Positions 29,102 through 38,238 are shown, numbered from the stretch's first letter. The stretch is DNA of 64,000 bases from Pseudomonas sp. LS.1a (GCF_022533585.1 NZ_CP092827.1:2644001-2708000); one strand, 5' to 3'. Notes: a model not told the origin generated them from the sequence alone. Program-made: numbers and translations.

Positions 29102-30061
29102 TCAAGGCTTGCTGAACCGGTAGAACAAATTCGGCTCGCTGACCACGTACAGGTTGCCGGCATTGTCCATGGTGATGCCCTCGGGCTGCGGTGCATCGCG
29201 GCCCAGTCCACCGATAGCGGCGCGCAGCGAGCGAATGCTGACGAAGCGGCCATCGCTGTCGAGTTCGCTGATGTTCTTCGCCTGGTCGCTGAGCAGCAGC
29301 AGGTGGCCCGTGCGCGCGTCGTAGTAGCCGTCAGACAGGTCGGTGGCGAAAACACTGCGCTTGACCCAGTGACGCCGGTCATTGACGGTGAGGTGCAAGG
29401 GCCCGCCATTCAAGGCATCGACCAGGCCGGTTACCTCGAACAGCTGCCGTGGGGCACGTTCCTTGATGGCGTACAGACGGTCGTGCTGGCGGTCGTAGGT
29501 CACGCCCTCGAAGCCCTTGTTGCTGTGGGTCGGGTTGATGCCGAGGGTGATCCACTGGGCCTGGCTGGCGTCGATTGGCTGCGGGTGGTCGGGCAGGGGT
29601 ATCACGCTTAGCCGTTGCAGCTGCTCGTCACTGATGGCCAGGCGACCCTTGCCTAGGTAGGCGAGCCCCTCGGCGTCCTCGAAGCCCACCAGCGGGTAGC
29701 GGGCCTGGATGTCGCCGCTCTTGCTCAGCTCCAGCAGCTCCATGGGGTAGCTATTGGTGATGGCCAGCAAGCGGTCGTGGTCATCGTCGTAGGTGATCCC
29801 GGACAGGTTGCCCAGGCCTTGTTCCACCACCTTGGCGTCGATCGCCAGCTGGTAGGCCGGTAGCCAGATGTTCTGGCCGGGTGCGGTGTCGCCGCTCCAG
29901 CGGTTGCTCAGGTGGGCGTAGAGCTGCTGGGGCCAGAACGAGCGGGCGGCCTCGATACCGAGCACACCCATGGCCAGCAGCGTCACGGCGGCTACCTGGC
30001 GCCAGCGGTTTACCCGCTGCCACCAACGCCGGCGCTGGGCCGGCAGGGTCTGGCTGGTCAT
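29102..30061 (-). CDS. SdiA-regulated-family beta-propeller protein
   Basis: 319 residues. One N-terminal TM/signal-anchor (about 22-40) and a periplasmic beta-propeller with repeated LSGITYDDDHDRLLAITN, FEGVTYDRQHDRLYAI and PEGITMDNAGNLYVVS units, typical of the SdiA-regulated (YjiK-like) family. ATG 30061 overlaps the stop of the upstream glycosyltransferase (ATGA), so it is the last gene of the ugd operon. Function in the family is unknown; an extracytoplasmic role with the LPS-modifying genes is inferred from linkage. Confidence 0.8.
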   Translation of the reverse strand: MTSQTLPAQRRRWWQRVNRWRQVAAVTLLAMGVLGIEAARSFWPQQLYAHLSNRWSGDTAPGQNIWLPAYQLAIDAKVVEQGLGNLSGITYDDDHDRLLAITNSYPMELLELSKSGDIQARYPLVGFEDAEGLAYLGKGRLAISDEQLQRLSVIPLPDHPQPIDASQAQWITLGINPTHSNKGFEGVTYDRQHDRLYAIKERAPRQLFEVTGLVDALNGGPLHLTVNDRRHWVKRSVFATDLSDGYYDARTGHLLLLSDQAKNISELDSDGRFVSIRSLRAAIGGLGRDAPQPEGITMDNAGNLYVVSEPNLFYRFSKP

Positions 30062-31614
30062 TTCCCGGGGTGCTCCGCGGCGGTTTGCAGGTTGCCGGGC
30101 GTGTGCGCCCAGGCGAAGTGGTAGACGTGACTTGGGGCTGTGGCCTGGCACTGGCCATTATCGGCATCGGCGCCGACCACATACCACTCGGCGCGCGAGG
30201 TCTCGCCCAGCCTGCGTGCCTTGTCGGCAGCGAAGCAGCGGCCCAGTTCCGAAGCCGGGATCAGGGCAAAGGCCGTGGGATTGTGGCGCAGCCAGTAGGC
30301 GGCCGCATCTGCCTTGGACTGGCCGGTGAAGCCGAAGTGCACGATGGGTTGCCGGGCAAACAGCCAATGCCCCTCGCGCCAGTCGACCAGCACCAAGTCG
30401 GCGCCGCCGGTGGCCCGTGCGGCTTCACTCATCAAGGTCTCATGCGGGTTGCGGCCTTCCTTCAGCGGCTCGACGAAGCCGCGCGCGAACCACAGCGCGA
30501 ACCATGCCAGGGCCACGGCAGTGAACGCCCTGCGCCAAGCCGGTCGGCGCTGCAGCCAGCGCTTGAGCAGCCACGGCAGCAGTGGCGCGATGGCCAGCAC
30601 CAGGCCCGGCAGCGCCGGGAAGATGTACAGCTTGCGCTTGCCGCTGCTGAGGCTGAAAAACAACAGCACCAGCGCCACCCAGCCAAGCAGCAACAGGAAG
30701 CGCCCGTCGCGTTTTTGCAGCTGCCGGCGCCAGGCCGGCACCAGCCAGGGCAGGGCCAGCACCAGTGGCAGCCAGTATTTGGGGATGACCATGACGAAGA
30801 AGTACCAGAACGGTTCGCGATGGTCCCAGGCATTGGCATAACGGCTGGCGGTCTGGCGCAGCAGGATTTCCTTCAGGTAGGCCAGCTCCGCCGCGCCACC
30901 GCCATGGGCGATCGATATCAGCAGTGGCAGCAGCCACACCGCGCAACCGGCCAGCAACCACAGCAGCCCCAGGCTCCAGCGCCAACCCTGGCCGGGCATG
31001 GCCACCACCCCGTGCCAGCGCTGGCGCACCGCCCAGGCATAGGGCAGCAGCATCAGCGCCGGCACAAAGCCCACGCCCTTGCTGATCATGCCCAGGCCCA
31101 TGGCCGCGCAGGCCAGGTAGAACCAGCCCCAGGCCGCCCCCAGCAGCAGATGGCGAACCATGCCGTAGAAACCCAGCGCCACCCACAGGCACAGAAAGCT
31201 GTCGATCTGCCCGGTGCGCAGGATGCTGTAGCTCTGGTAGGTGGCCAGGAACAGCAAGGCGGCAATCACGCCGATGCGCCGGTGCCACAGGCGTTGCCCC
31301 AGGTCATGCAGCACCCAGGTGATGGTCGCCGCCGACAGCAGCCCCGGCAGGTACAGGGCAACCTTGGGCGAGCCGGTCAGGTGGCTGAACAGGGCCACGG
31401 TCCACATGAACAGCGGCGGCTTGTCGCCGTAGATTTCCGCCGCCCGGTGCGGAATGAACCAGTTGCCGCTCTGCAGCATTTCCAGGGCGACGCCGAGAAA
31501 GCGTTCCTCATCCACATTCATCGGCTGGCGCCAGCCGATGCCCGCGCCTACCAGCAACACCGCGAGGGCAATCAGGGCCAGGCGTTCGGCCCTGAGCGTC
31601 TTGAACCTTGGCAA
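30058..31614 (-). CDS. ArnT-like (GT39/PMT family) membrane glycosyltransferase
   Basis: 518 residues with about 11-12 TM helices. The N-terminal MNVDEERFLGVALEM and YGDKPPLFMW segments are the periplasmic-loop motifs (acidic catalytic region) of ArnT/RgtA-type enzymes that move a sugar from a polyprenyl-phosphate to lipid A or core on the periplasmic side. The operon lacks arnA, arnB and arnD, so 4-amino-arabinose is unlikely as donor sugar; galacturonic acid fits the neighbouring enzymes better. Begins 3 bp before the LAB_N gene stop. Confidence 0.82.
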   Translation of the reverse strand: MPRFKTLRAERLALIALAVLLVGAGIGWRQPMNVDEERFLGVALEMLQSGNWFIPHRAAEIYGDKPPLFMWTVALFSHLTGSPKVALYLPGLLSAATITWVLHDLGQRLWHRRIGVIAALLFLATYQSYSILRTGQIDSFLCLWVALGFYGMVRHLLLGAAWGWFYLACAAMGLGMISKGVGFVPALMLLPYAWAVRQRWHGVVAMPGQGWRWSLGLLWLLAGCAVWLLPLLISIAHGGGAAELAYLKEILLRQTASRYANAWDHREPFWYFFVMVIPKYWLPLVLALPWLVPAWRRQLQKRDGRFLLLLGWVALVLLFFSLSSGKRKLYIFPALPGLVLAIAPLLPWLLKRWLQRRPAWRRAFTAVALAWFALWFARGFVEPLKEGRNPHETLMSEAARATGGADLVLVDWREGHWLFARQPIVHFGFTGQSKADAAAYWLRHNPTAFALIPASELGRCFAADKARRLGETSRAEWYVVGADADNGQCQATAPSHVYHFAWAHTPGNLQTAAEHPGK

Positions 31615-31617
31615 GGG

Positions 31618-31890
31618 CTATTCCTTCTGTTCCTGGTGGCGGGCGATCAGTTGCAGGTTGCGCAGATAGACCAGGAAGCCGAAGCTCTGGCCGATGATGA
31701 ACACCGGGTCCTGGCGATAGATGGCGTAAGTCAGCAGCAGTGCGCTGCCGAGCATGCTCAGGTACCAGAAACCCACCGGGATCACGCTGCGTCGCTTCAA
31801 CTCGCTGTACAGCCACTGCAACACGAAGCGCCCGGTGAACACGGCCTGGCCGGCGAAGCCGATGATCAACCACAGGGTTTCTCGGGTCAT
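31618..31890 (-). CDS. Small LAB_N-domain membrane protein
   Basis: 90 residues with three TM segments, the stand-alone form of the lipid A biosynthesis N-terminal (LAB_N) domain: FAGQAVFTGRFVLQWLYSE and SVIPVGFWYLSMLGS are typical. Such small proteins are often encoded between a DPM1-like and an ArnT-like gene and may help flip or present the lipid-linked sugar, an inferred role. The start ATG 31890 overlaps the upstream glycosyltransferase stop; the longer frame in this phase is a shadow of that gene. Confidence 0.8.
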   Translation of the reverse strand: MTRETLWLIIGFAGQAVFTGRFVLQWLYSELKRRSVIPVGFWYLSMLGSALLLTYAIYRQDPVFIIGQSFGFLVYLRNLQLIARHQEQKE

Positions 31891-32630
31891 CCTTCGAGCT
31901 CCTGGGGATGCGTGTCCAGGCGGGTGCGACGGATCAGCCACCAGACCCCGAACAGGTCGAGGATACCGACCAGGGCGCGGTCCAGATTGCCGTACTTGGA
32001 CACCCCGGCGTGACGTGGCCGGTGGTTGACCGGGTGCACCAGCATACGCCCGTTGTGGCGCAGGATCAGTGCCGGGATGAAGCGGTGCATGTGGTCGAAA
32101 TAGGGCAGGCGCAGGAAGGCCGCGCGCTCGATCAGTTTCAACCCGCAGCCGGTGTCTGGTGTGGCGTCCTTGAGCAGGCGGCTGCGCAGGCCGTTGGCAA
32201 GGCGCGAGGCCCAGCGCTTGCTGGCGCTGTCGCGGCGGTTGACCCGGTGCCCGGCCACCAGCTTGACGCCACCGGCCAGGTCCTGGTTGGCGCGCACCAG
32301 GGCCAGCATGCCGGGGATGTCTGCCGGGTCGTTCTGACCGTCGCCGTCCAGGGTCGCCAGCCAGCGTCCGCGTGCTGCCTGGGCGGCATGCCACAGTGAG
32401 GTGCTCTGGCCCAGCGAGCGCTTGTGGCGGAGGATGCGCAGTTGCGGGTAACCCTGGCTTTTCAGTTGCTGCAGTACGCTCAGGGTGCGGTCGCTGCTGC
32501 CGTCATCGACCACCAGCACTTCATAGTCTTCAGCCGCCAGCGCGGTGCGTATTTCCATCAGCAGTGATGGCAGGTTGTCGACCTCGTTCTTGGCGGGGAT
32601 GAGTACCGAGAGGTCAAGTGGATCTGTCAT
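31887..32630 (-). CDS. Polyprenyl-phosphate glycosyltransferase (GT2, ArnC/DPM1-like)
   Basis: 247 residues. GT2 fold with SVLIPAKNEVDNLP, VVDDGSSDRT and LDGDGQNDPADIP, all diagnostic. It transfers a sugar from a nucleotide to undecaprenyl phosphate on the cytoplasmic face. It lacks the two C-terminal TM helices of ArnC and ends with an amphipathic IRRTRLD-type tail. Given ugd and the epimerase upstream, UDP-galacturonate is the most likely donor. ATG 32630 is preceded by a spacer of 34 bp from the epimerase stop. Confidence 0.85.
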   Translation of the reverse strand: MTDPLDLSVLIPAKNEVDNLPSLLMEIRTALAAEDYEVLVVDDGSSDRTLSVLQQLKSQGYPQLRILRHKRSLGQSTSLWHAAQAARGRWLATLDGDGQNDPADIPGMLALVRANQDLAGGVKLVAGHRVNRRDSASKRWASRLANGLRSRLLKDATPDTGCGLKLIERAAFLRLPYFDHMHRFIPALILRHNGRMLVHPVNHRPRHAGVSKYGNLDRALVGILDLFGVWWLIRRTRLDTHPQELEG

Positions 32631-32664
32631 GAGGCTACCTGTGATCTTGTGGTGATTGCACGGC

Positions 32665-33639
32665 TCAAACCCGGTAGAAATCCCGGTACCAGCCAACGAA
32701 GGCGTCGACGCCGTGTTCCAGCGATGTGTCCGGGGTGTAGTCGATCCAGCGCGCCAGCGAGCCGACGTCGGCCCAGGTTTCCAGCACGTCACCCGCTTGC
32801 AGCGGCAGGTAGTCGCGCCGGGCCTTGATGCCCAGTGCACGCTCCAGGCTTTCGACGAAGTCCAGCAGCCGTACCGGCTGGCCTCGGCCGATGTTGAACA
32901 GCTGGCAGGGCGGTTGCCCCTCAGCCGGCAGTGGCGGCTTCAGGCGCAAGCGCACGATGCTCTCGACGATGTCGTCGATGTAGGTGAAGTCGCGCCCCAT
33001 CAGGCCGTGGTTGTAGACCTCGATCGGTCGGCCCTCGAGCATGGCGCGGGTGAACTTGAACAACGCCATGTCCGGGCGGCCCCAGGGACCGTAGACGGTA
33101 AAGAAGCGCAGGCCGGTGGTTGGCAGCCGGTACAGGTGTGCGTAGCTGTGCGCCATCAGTTCATTGGCCCGCTTGCTGGCGGCATACAACGACACCGGTT
33201 GCTCGACCGGGTCGTCGACGCTGAACGGCAGCTTGGCGTTGGCGCCGTACACCGAACTGCTGGAGGCGTAGATCAGGTGGCGGGGGGGCTGCTGGCGGCA
33301 GGCTTCGAGGATGTTGAGAAAACCGACCAGGTTGGCCTGGCCATAGGCACCAGGGTTGTCCAGCGAATAGCGCACCCCGGCCTGCGCCGCCAGGTGGATA
33401 ACTTCACTGAACGCCTGCCCGGCGAACAGCTGTTGCAGTTCGCTCGGGTGGGCAATGTCGAGGGTGTGGAAGCGGAAATTGGCAAAGCCGAACAGTTGCT
33501 GCAGGCGCGCCAGTTTCAGCTGGACGCTGTAGTAGGCGTTGAGGTTGTCGATGCCGACCACTTCGATGCCTGCCTCGCACAGGCGCCGTGCAACGTGGTA
33601 GCCAATGAAGCCGGCCACGCCGGTAATCAGTACGGGCAT
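32665..33639 (-). CDS. NAD-dependent epimerase, UDP-glucuronate 4-epimerase type
   Basis: 324 residues, extended SDR. Rossmann motif GVAGFIG (7-13), HLAAQAGVRYSL, Ser triad residue in YASSSSVYG, catalytic YAASK, and GPWGRPDMA, the pattern of UDP-GlcA 4-epimerases. Converts UDP-glucuronate to UDP-galacturonate. ATG 33639 lies 13 bp inside the ugd 3' end, so the two are coupled. The much longer frame to 34179 is an antisense-free shadow of ugd and was not used. Confidence 0.85.
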   Translation of the reverse strand: MPVLITGVAGFIGYHVARRLCEAGIEVVGIDNLNAYYSVQLKLARLQQLFGFANFRFHTLDIAHPSELQQLFAGQAFSEVIHLAAQAGVRYSLDNPGAYGQANLVGFLNILEACRQQPPRHLIYASSSSVYGANAKLPFSVDDPVEQPVSLYAASKRANELMAHSYAHLYRLPTTGLRFFTVYGPWGRPDMALFKFTRAMLEGRPIEVYNHGLMGRDFTYIDDIVESIVRLRLKPPLPAEGQPPCQLFNIGRGQPVRLLDFVESLERALGIKARRDYLPLQAGDVLETWADVGSLARWIDYTPDTSLEHGVDAFVGWYRDFYRV

Positions 33640-34964
33640 GCTGGCTGTACCTGGCCACGGCCGATGCCGTAGTAGGTCAGGCCGGCGGCGGCCATGTGCT
33701 CGGGTTCGAACAGGTTGCGCCCGTCGAACACCACCCGGTCGGCCAGTTGTTGCGGCACCTTGTCCAGGTTGAGCACACGGTAGTCCTGCCATTCGGTGAC
33801 GATCACCAGGGCATCGGCGCCGCGCAGCGCATCCTCCTTGCACGGCACCAGTTGCAGGTCGGCGCGCGGGCCATAGTGGCGCTGGATCTCTTCCATGGCC
33901 TGCGGGTCGTGGGCCTGCACCCGCGCACCGGCGGCCCACAGCGCTTCCAGCAGGACCCGGCTGGAGGCCTCGCGGATGTCGTTGGTATTGGGCTTGAACG
34001 ACAACCCCCACAAGGCGAAGACCTTGCCCCGCAGGCCACGTGGGTAGTGGCGCTGGATCTTGCTGAACAGCCGGCCCTTTTGCTGCTCGTTGACCGACTC
34101 CACCGCACGCAGCAACTGCGGCTCGAAGCCTTCGGCCTCGGCGCTGCGGCGCAGGGCTTGCAGGTCCTTGGGGAAGCACGAGCCGCCAAAGCCGCAGCCG
34201 GCGTAGATGAAGTCGTAGCCGATGCGCGGGTCCGAGCCGATGCCGCGGCGCACCATTTCGATGTCGGCGCCCAGGTGCTCGGCCAGGTTGGCGATTTCGT
34301 TGATGAAAGAGATCTTGGTCGCCAGCATGCAGTTGGCCGCGTACTTGGTCAGCTCGGCGCTGCGCGCATCCATGACCATGAGCTTTTCGCGGTTGCGGCT
34401 GAACGGCAGGTACAGCTCGCGCAGCAGCTCTACCTCGGCGGGTTCCGCGCCCCCAATGATGATGCGCTCCGGGCGCATGCAGTCATCGACTGCCGAGCCT
34501 TCCTTGAGGAACTCGGGGTTGCTGATGACGTGGAAGCGGCTGGTATCGGCCACGGCTTGGGCGATGCGTGCCTTGATGCGCTGCACCGTGCCGACCGGTG
34601 CGGTGGATTTGTTGACGATCACCTTGGGGCCGTCGGCATGTTCGAGGATGCTGTCGACCACGGCGAATACGTGCTTCAGGTCGGCACTGCCATCGGCCTG
34701 TGGCGGGGTGCCGACGGCGATGAACTGCAACCTGGCGTAGTTGGCCGCTGCGCTGGCGTCGGTGGTGAAGCGCAGGCGACCGCAGGCCAGGTTCTTCTCC
34801 AGCATCGGCGCAAGGCCGGGCTCGAAGATCGGGCAATGGCCTTCATTGAGGCTGGCGACCCGCTCGGCGTCGACATCCATGCACAACACCGAGTGTCCCA
34901 CCTGTGCCAGGCACACTGCCTGGGTGAGGCCGACATAACCGGTACCGAAAACCGTGACCTTCAT
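33627..34964 (-). CDS. ugd: UDP-glucose 6-dehydrogenase
   Basis: 445 residues. Oxidises UDP-glucose to UDP-glucuronate with two NAD+. N-terminal Rossmann GTGYVGL (7-13), the catalytic Cys in GFGGSCFPKDL, and a C-terminal UDP-binding domain (GLSFKPNTNDIREA). ATG 34964 has AAGGAG at ideal distance. First gene of the six-gene LPS-modification operon. A LysR gene ends 48 bp upstream on the same strand, so a promoter may lie in that short A+T-rich gap or further upstream. Confidence 0.93.
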   Translation of the reverse strand: MKVTVFGTGYVGLTQAVCLAQVGHSVLCMDVDAERVASLNEGHCPIFEPGLAPMLEKNLACGRLRFTTDASAAANYARLQFIAVGTPPQADGSADLKHVFAVVDSILEHADGPKVIVNKSTAPVGTVQRIKARIAQAVADTSRFHVISNPEFLKEGSAVDDCMRPERIIIGGAEPAEVELLRELYLPFSRNREKLMVMDARSAELTKYAANCMLATKISFINEIANLAEHLGADIEMVRRGIGSDPRIGYDFIYAGCGFGGSCFPKDLQALRRSAEAEGFEPQLLRAVESVNEQQKGRLFSKIQRHYPRGLRGKVFALWGLSFKPNTNDIREASSRVLLEALWAAGARVQAHDPQAMEEIQRHYGPRADLQLVPCKEDALRGADALVIVTEWQDYRVLNLDKVPQQLADRVVFDGRNLFEPEHMAAAGLTYYGIGRGQVQPACPY

Positions 34965-35012
34965 TTGACAGCTCCTTGGCGAGAAAGCTGAAAAAAAATG
35001 TCACATTGTTGT

Positions 35013-35948
35013 TTAGAAATTGTTACTTGCGCCGGCCGCTGCCTCCTGGGCTACGCGCCAAAGCTGTTGGCGGAACCAGCGCCGCAAAGGATCGGCATGG
35101 GTGCGTTCGTGCCAGATCTGCATCACCTCGACTGCTGGCAGTGTCAGCGGCAGCGGGTACATGAGCAGGTCGTCATCACGCTCGGTGGCTTCGATGGCCA
35201 GCGAGCGAAGGCAGGTGAGCAGCAGGTTGGTACCGCGCAGCAGGCGCGTGGGTGCTACGAAGCTCGACAGGCCTGCCACGACCCGGCGTTGCATTCCTTG
35301 GCCGCGCAAGGCGCGGTCGACCAGGCCATCGAGGTCGCCGGTGAGGGTAGTGAGCAGGTGGTCGCTGGCGAGGAAGGTATCGAGGTCCAGGCCTTTGTCC
35401 AGGCCTGGATGGCTGCGCGAGGCCAGCACCACGAAGTGTTCGGTGAGCAGGCGCTGTTGGTGGAAGGTTTCTGGCAGGTCGGTGTAGAACCCGGCAACGG
35501 CCAGGTCACAGGTGCCTTTCTCCAGTTCTTCGCGAGGTAGCTGGCCACGGGTGTTGTGGGTGACCAGGGTCAGGTTCGGTGCCTGGCTGCGCAGGATCGG
35601 CAGCAGCCTGGGCAACAGCGTCTGTTCTACATAGTCGGTGCTGTACAGGTGCAGGTGGGCAGGGCGGGCGAGGAAATCCTGCCCTTCGCAGCGCTCATAG
35701 AATCCCTCCAGACCCACCACCAGGCGTTCTACCTCGGGCGCCAGTTCGTGGGCGCGCGGAGTCGGGGTCAGGCCCCTGGGTGCGCGGACGAACAGGGGGT
35801 CACCAAACTGATGACGCAGCTTGTTGAGCTTGTGGCTGAGCGCGGGCTGGCTCAGCGCCATGCGCTGGGCGGCAAGGGTGGCGTTGCGTTCCTGATACAG
35901 CACATGGAACAGGTACAGCAGGTTGAGGTCCTTGCTGGTGATATTCAT
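35013..35948 (-). CDS. LysR-family regulator (NodD/LinR-like N-terminus)
   Basis: 311 residues from ATG 35948 (an ATG at 35966 would add six residues). N-terminal helix-turn-helix (LNLLYLFHVLYQERNATLAAQRMALSQPALSHKLNKLR overall) and the FVRAPRGLTPTPRA wing, then an effector domain. It is divergent from the DJ-1/PfpI gene with about 120 bp between starts and convergent with nothing, so it most likely controls the DJ-1/methyltransferase pair. It could also feed into ugd, which follows on the same strand. Confidence 0.85.
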   Translation of the reverse strand: MNITSKDLNLLYLFHVLYQERNATLAAQRMALSQPALSHKLNKLRHQFGDPLFVRAPRGLTPTPRAHELAPEVERLVVGLEGFYERCEGQDFLARPAHLHLYSTDYVEQTLLPRLLPILRSQAPNLTLVTHNTRGQLPREELEKGTCDLAVAGFYTDLPETFHQQRLLTEHFVVLASRSHPGLDKGLDLDTFLASDHLLTTLTGDLDGLVDRALRGQGMQRRVVAGLSSFVAPTRLLRGTNLLLTCLRSLAIEATERDDDLLMYPLPLTLPAVEVMQIWHERTHADPLRRWFRQQLWRVAQEAAAGASNNF

Positions 35949-36066
35949 TTTCTGGATCACAGGCATGCGAGCTTTCGAATTATCGAATCATAGCCTTGCC
36001 ATTAGCATGAATGCATCCCGCCAACGTGAGCGGAAGGCCCTATTTGCCAGATCAGGAGATTGTTGC

Positions 36067-36930
36067 ATGACCAAGATGTCCCGGCTTGCCTTGGCTGTTG
36101 CCGGCACCCTGCTTGCCGCCGGTGCCCTTGCCGCACCCAAGGGTGAAGTGCTGGTGCTGTTGTCCAGCGAGCACCAGCTGCCACTGCAGGACGGCAAGCG
36201 CTACGCCACCGGCTACTACCTCAACGAATTCGGCGTGCCTGCCGACCAGTTGCTCAAGGCTGGTTACAAGCTGGTGCTGGTTACCCCCAAGGGTAATGCC
36301 CCGCGCGTGGACCAGCGTTCGATCGACCCAAGCTACTTTGCCGGTGATGCAGCGGAGATGCGCCGGATCGAGAAGGTCGTGCAAGGCCTGCCGGGCATTG
36401 ACGATACCCTGTCGGTGAAAGAAGTCCTGGCAGGTGACCTGGGGCGCTATGCCGGGCTGTTCATCCCCGGCGGCCATGCGCCGTTGATCGACCTGGCCAA
36501 CAACCCGGACGTGGGCGCCTTGCTGCGGCATTTCCACCAGGCTGGCAAGCCCACAGCCGCCATCTGCCACGGCCCCATCGCCTTGCTCTCGGCCCAGCAG
36601 GATCCGGCAAGCTACCAGTCGGCGCTGGCACGTGGTGAAAAGCCGGCAGCCAAAGACTGGTTGTACAAGGGCTACAAGATGACCATTTTCTCCGACCCGG
36701 AGGAGCAGGTGTTCGAGGGATCGCTCAAGGACCAGCGGCTGTTGTTCTACCCGGCCAATGCCATGGCAATGGCAGGGGGCGACATGGGCTACGCCAAGGC
36801 CTGGCAACCCAATGTGGTGGTAGACCGCGAACTGATCACCGGGCAGAACCCGTTCTCGGACAAGGCGCTGGCCAAGGTGCTACTGGAAAAGTTGGCTGGG
36901 CAGGCAAAGCCTTCTGATCAGGGCATCTAG
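36067..36930 (+). CDS. Periplasmic DJ-1/PfpI-family protein
   Basis: 287 residues with a clear signal peptide (MTKMSRLALAVAGTLLAAGALA). The DJ-1/PfpI core has the nucleophile-elbow Cys in AICHGPIALL and GLFIPGGHAPL upstream, with the Hsp31-like insertions. Cytosolic relatives are glyoxalases, deglycases or chaperones; an exported form is less common. The start is ATG 36067 with AGGAGA; the frame start at 35923 overlaps the LysR start. Function cannot be fixed beyond the family. Confidence 0.8.
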   Translation: MTKMSRLALAVAGTLLAAGALAAPKGEVLVLLSSEHQLPLQDGKRYATGYYLNEFGVPADQLLKAGYKLVLVTPKGNAPRVDQRSIDPSYFAGDAAEMRRIEKVVQGLPGIDDTLSVKEVLAGDLGRYAGLFIPGGHAPLIDLANNPDVGALLRHFHQAGKPTAAICHGPIALLSAQQDPASYQSALARGEKPAAKDWLYKGYKMTIFSDPEEQVFEGSLKDQRLLFYPANAMAMAGGDMGYAKAWQPNVVVDRELITGQNPFSDKALAKVLLEKLAGQAKPSDQGI

Positions 36931-37049
36931 ACTTACAAGTGGCCTGCGTTGGGCAACGCTCGGCAGGCCCACACCATTCAATCGACCACCGCCTCCCCGG
37001 AGCGAATGTCCCTCGCTGGCGATGGCCTTCTTGCAGAGGAGGGCAGGTC

Positions 37050-38096
37050 ATGGACGAGGCAAGGCTTCACGACTTCATGGGCAAGCTGGTGGGCGACATG
37101 GGCGCTGCGGCGACCTTGGCCAACGTGATTCTTGGCGATGAGCTGGGGTTGTATCGGGCCATGGCCGACAGCCAGCCGACCACCCCCGAGGCGCTGGCGG
37201 AAAAGACCGGCTGCCACCCGCGGCTGGTGCGCGAATGGCTCAGCGCCCAGGCCGCCTCGGGTTACATGGTGCATGACAAGGGCCGTTTCGTGTTGCCCGA
37301 AGAGCAGGCCATGGCCCTGGCGCTGGAGGATTCCCCGGCCTACATGGCCGGTGGTGCGGCGGTGGTGGCAGCGCTGTTCCATGACAAGGACAAGTTGGTC
37401 GCGGCCATGCGCGGCGACGGCGGGCTGGCCTGGGGCGACCACCACCCCTGCATGTTCAGCGGCACCGAACGGTTCTTCCGGCCGGGCTACCGCACCTTCC
37501 TGGTGGCCGAATGGTTGCCGGCACTGGAGGGCGTGGTGGCCAAGTTGCAGGCGGGCGCCAAGGTGGCGGATGTGGGCTGTGGGCATGGTGCTTCCACGCT
37601 GGTCATGGCCCAGGCGTTTCCGGCATCCACCTTCGTTGGCTACGACTACCACGGGCCTTCCATCGCCACCGCCAACGAGCGTGCGCGCGAGGCGGGGTCG
37701 GCGGGACGGGTGAGCTTCCAGCAGGCCAGCGCCAAGGACTACCCGGGGCATGACCATGACCTGGTGTGCTTCTTCGATTGCCTGCACGACATGGGCGACC
37801 CGGTGGGGGCTGCGAAGCATGCTTACCGCGCGTTGAAGGCCGACGGCACGGTGATGCTGGTGGAGCCTTACGCCGAGGATTCGCTGGAGGGCAACCTGAC
37901 ACCGGTTGGGCGCTTGTTCTATGCGGCATCGACGTTTATCTGCACGCCGAATTCGTTGTCGCAGGAGGTGGGGCTGGGGCTGGGCGCGCAGGCCGGGGAA
38001 GCACGGTTGCGGGCGGTGTTCGAGGAGGCGGGGTTCAGCCGGTTCCGGCGGGCGACGCAGACGTCGTTCAACCTGATCCTGGAGGCTCGGAAATAG
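37050..38096 (+). CDS. Class I SAM-dependent methyltransferase with N-terminal winged helix
   Basis: 348 residues. An N-terminal winged-helix dimerisation domain (about 15-90, TPEALAEKTGCHPRLVREWL) is followed by a Rossmann methyltransferase domain with motif I VADVGCGHGASTLV near 175-188 and the acidic VGYDYHGPS. This is the arrangement of small-molecule O- or N-methyltransferases rather than rRNA enzymes. ATG 37050 follows GAGGAGGG. It lies 119 bp after the DJ-1 gene, with a GGCCTGC/GCAGGCC hairpin (36941-36969) between, so co-transcription is uncertain. Confidence 0.82.
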   Translation: MDEARLHDFMGKLVGDMGAAATLANVILGDELGLYRAMADSQPTTPEALAEKTGCHPRLVREWLSAQAASGYMVHDKGRFVLPEEQAMALALEDSPAYMAGGAAVVAALFHDKDKLVAAMRGDGGLAWGDHHPCMFSGTERFFRPGYRTFLVAEWLPALEGVVAKLQAGAKVADVGCGHGASTLVMAQAFPASTFVGYDYHGPSIATANERAREAGSAGRVSFQQASAKDYPGHDHDLVCFFDCLHDMGDPVGAAKHAYRALKADGTVMLVEPYAEDSLEGNLTPVGRLFYAASTFICTPNSLSQEVGLGLGAQAGEARLRAVFEEAGFSRFRRATQTSFNLILEARK

Positions 38097-38110
38097 AGGT
38101 AAGCCTGTGC

Positions 38111-38189
38111 CGGCCCTTTCGCGGGTAAACCCGCTCCCACAGGCATTTCACAGGTCTGTAGGAGCGGGTTTACCCGCGAAGAGGCCGGG
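38111..38189. repeat. REP-like inverted pair
   Basis: Two facing units (CGCGGGTAAACCCGCTCCCAC and GGAGCGGGTTTACCCGCG) separated by about 20 bp, downstream of the methyltransferase. Confidence 0.78.
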
Positions 38190-38203
38190 CCTGCAAAAAC
38201 AGA

Positions 38204-38226
38204 AGGGGCGCCTTGATGGCGCCCCT
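38204..38226. terminator. Rho-independent terminator of the polyamine operon
   Basis: AGGGGCGCC (38204-38212) and GGCGCCCCT (38218-38226) form a 9-bp stem with a 5-base loop. Read on the minus strand it is followed by TCTGTTTTTG, so it terminates the nspC-dehydrogenase transcript. Confidence 0.8.
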
Positions 38227-38238
38227 CTGTCTTGCTGC

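Noticed and set aside
29881..32013. A 710-codon open frame on the plus strand
   Set aside because: Antisense shadow of the SdiA-regulated, ArnT-like and LAB_N genes; Gln/Arg-rich with no motif.
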